From JAJVHZ01 sp041395385 (GTDB lineage Bacteria; Pseudomonadota; Gammaproteobacteria; JAJPIJ01): DNA of 64,000 nucleotides. A program made the position numbers and the translations under genes. The stretch lies in assembly GCA_041395385.1 (NCBI GenBank), contig JAWLAN010000017.1, positions 45,944 through 109,943 of the forward strand. The letters run 5' to 3'. Positions 62,368 through 64,000 of the stretch are shown here, in pieces (the stretch's first letter is position 1; each line of letters opens with the position of its first letter). The notes under the pieces are model-generated. The model made no database searches, had not been told where the DNA came from, and saw only the letters and a program-made list of their open reading frames with translations.

Positions 62368-62673
62368 CTCCGTCCTTTCACGTCGTCCGTGGTTGGGTCT
62401 GGCCGGTTTCCATGCGCTTGGGCTCCACATGAGCAATGATGGGATGCGGGGCATGGTAAAGGCTGATCGGGGTCAATTCCACGACCTGGCGCCGCCCGCG
62501 GCGGCATCGCACCTGTGCCAGAATCGCTGACGGCGAGCGAACCAGGCCGATTTATTGCAGGGAGGCGAGGGGTGACCCCGGGCCGACCGGCCGGGCAGGG
62601 GAGGAGCACGTGCAGGATCTCGCGGTAGGCGGGTGCGGCGGCGGCCGCCGTGACTGTCGTTGACAAGGGTTGC
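62368..62673. other. Intergenic region before the PAS-rich sensor
   Basis: A 306-base divergent region with no gene. A TTGACA at about 62659-62664 sits too close to the start codon to serve as its -35. No repeat or hairpin of interest was seen. Confidence 0.55.
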
Positions 62674-64000
62674 ATGACGGATTCGAGACATTCCCTGGCG
62701 CCGCGCACGCGCGCGTGGATATTGCGTAGCGTGGCGCTGTTCGCGGTCTTTTGCACCGCCTGGCTGCTGCTGAGCGAATGGTTGATCGGCGCGCTGACCG
62801 GCAGCGCGCGTGCCGCGGCGATCGCGGCCGCGCTCGATGGCGTCCTGTTCGCGGCGATCGCGACCGGGGTGCTGTGGTCGCTGCTGCGGCGCGCGGCCGT
62901 CGGTAGTGATCCCGGCCATGCGGCGGCGGCGGCGGGGCAGGCGCGCGCGGCGGAGACGGAACGCAGCCGCGTCATGTTCGAGCAGTCCGTCGATGGCATG
63001 GTCCTGATCGGCAAGGACGGCCGGGTGCGCGAGTGCAATCGCAGCTTTGCGGACATGCTCGGCTACACGGTCGCGGAGATGGGCGACCTTTGCGTCTGGG
63101 ACTGGGACGCGCAATGGACCCGCGAGCAGTTGCTCGAGATCCTGCAGCGGCACCCGCTGCCGCTGCGGACGTTCGAGACGCGTCACCGGCGCAAGGATGG
63201 CAGCTGCTACGATGCGGAGGTCAGCAGCAATTCCATGGAGCTCGAAGGACAGACGCTCGTCTACGCGGTGACCCGCGACATCACCGAACGCAAGCAGGCC
63301 GAGCGCAGGCTGCGCGAACGCGAGGCCTGCCTGACCGCGATCCTGGATAACATGCCCCACGTCGCGTGGTTGAAGGATCGCGAGGGCCGTTACATGGCGA
63401 TCAACCGCAAGTACGCGCAGATGGCCGGCGCCTCGCGGCCCGCGGACCTGCTCGGCAAGACGGACTTCGATCTCTGGCCTCGCGAGCTCGCCGAGAAGTA
63501 TCGTGCCGACGATCTCGAGGTCATGGCGGCGCGCCGGCAGCGGCTGATCGAGGAGAAGGGCCTCGACGGCGGCAGGGAGTACGTTGCCGAGACCTTCAAG
63601 ACGCCGATCATCGACGCGAGCGGCGCGCTGCTCGGCACCACCGGCTATGCGCGCGACGTCACCGAACGCAGGGCGGTCGAGGCGGAGCTGCGCGAGAGCG
63701 AGTCTCGCTTCCGGCGGATGGCCGATTCCGCGCCGGTGATGATCTGGATGGACGGCCCGGACCGGCGCAGCGAGTATTACAACCGGCGCTGGCTGGAATT
63801 CACCGGACGCACTCTCGATCAGGAGATTGCCGATTCCTATGCCGCGGGCGTGACGCATCCGGAGGATCACCGGCGCTTCATGCAGGTCTACGATCGCGCG
63901 CTGGCGGCGCGCGAGCCCTTCACCCTGGAGTATCGCCTGAGGCGGCACGACAACGTCTACCGCTGGATCCTCGACACCGGCGTTCCGCGTTTCGACGACT
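62674..64000 (+). CDS. Membrane-anchored PAS-rich sensor protein, N-terminal part
   Basis: The protein begins at the ATG at 62674 (MTDSRHSLAPRTRAWIL) and runs past the end of the window, so only 442 residues are seen. Two membrane segments are near residues 15-35 and 47-68. At least three PAS domains follow: about 98-215 (MFEQSVDGMVLIGKDGRVRECNRSFADMLGY, ending ITERKQAERRL), about 228-340 (ILDNMPHVAWLKDREGRYMAINRKYAQM) and about 350-442 (MADSAPVMIWMDGPDRRSEYYNRRWLEFTG). The output domain is outside the window; histidine kinase, GGDEF or EAL are possible. The ligand is not known. Confidence 0.85.
   Translation, partial: MTDSRHSLAPRTRAWILRSVALFAVFCTAWLLLSEWLIGALTGSARAAAIAAALDGVLFAAIATGVLWSLLRRAAVGSDPGHAAAAAGQARAAETERSRVMFEQSVDGMVLIGKDGRVRECNRSFADMLGYTVAEMGDLCVWDWDAQWTREQLLEILQRHPLPLRTFETRHRRKDGSCYDAEVSSNSMELEGQTLVYAVTRDITERKQAERRLREREACLTAILDNMPHVAWLKDREGRYMAINRKYAQMAGASRPADLLGKTDFDLWPRELAEKYRADDLEVMAARRQRLIEEKGLDGGREYVAETFKTPIIDASGALLGTTGYARDVTERRAVEAELRESESRFRRMADSAPVMIWMDGPDRRSEYYNRRWLEFTGRTLDQEIADSYAAGVTHPEDHRRFMQVYDRALAAREPFTLEYRLRRHDNVYRWILDTGVPRFDD

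Overview
The window is about 64 kb of GC-rich chromosome from a gammaproteobacterium. The ribosomal-protein order (str end, S10, spc, alpha), the E. coli-type S14 and L36, the mreBCD-mrdA-rodA-mltB-rlpA-dacA-dat order, BtuB and RlpA/MltB homologues, a cobalamin riboswitch, Rnf genes and the presence of GatCAB all fit a free-living gammaproteobacterium, perhaps near Chromatiales/Ectothiorhodospiraceae. The genus cannot be fixed from sequence reading alone. No tRNA, rRNA, CRISPR array, prophage or insertion sequence was seen.

Layout. 1-15,570: the 3' end of fusA, tuf (with a one-base deletion), then the S10, spc and alpha ribosomal operons with secY and rpoA, closed by an intrinsic terminator. 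15,589-17,490: a SAM-hydrolysing DUF62 enzyme and two small exported proteins, one resembling an HvfA peptide precursor. 17,554-20,813 (minus): gatC-gatA-gatB. 21,182-30,847 (plus): a cell-shape and peptidoglycan cluster, mreBCD, mrdA, rodA, mltB, rlpA, dacA, dat; then queD. 31,308-33,738 (minus): a TonB receptor with a small His/Cys protein. 33,940-37,719 (plus): putrescine aminotransferase, a B12 riboswitch and btuB. 37,765-40,451 (minus): an ABC-2 exporter pair and a two-domain cyclic-nucleotide-binding protein. 40,531-47,467: nspC, phoU, an amidotransferase, an M48 protease with a secreted partner, yheU, a DUF533 protein and an unknown membrane protein. 47,663-51,968: rnfABCDG without rnfE. 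52,035-57,886 (minus): two TPM-domain proteins, lemA, the DUF3482 GTPase/DUF2868 pair and an NlpC/P60 lipoprotein. 58,128-64,000: tandem LEA14-type proteins, a sirtuin, a small exported protein, two c-type cytochromes and the start of a PAS-rich sensor.

How it works together. The first quarter is translation and secretion machinery, the second the elongasome with its lytic and trimming enzymes, and the rest envelope proteins, metal/B12 uptake, polyamine metabolism and membrane electron transport. The most notable points are the broken tuf frame; an apparent AUU start for mreC; an rnf operon ending at rnfG; an orphan HvfA-like peptide; a terminator hairpin with no known gene before it upstream of yheU; short low-GC patches inside mreB and nspC; and the TPM/LemA/DUF3482/DUF2868 envelope cluster. 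Most of the window is otherwise conserved housekeeping sequence, and no clearly new multi-gene system is proven here.
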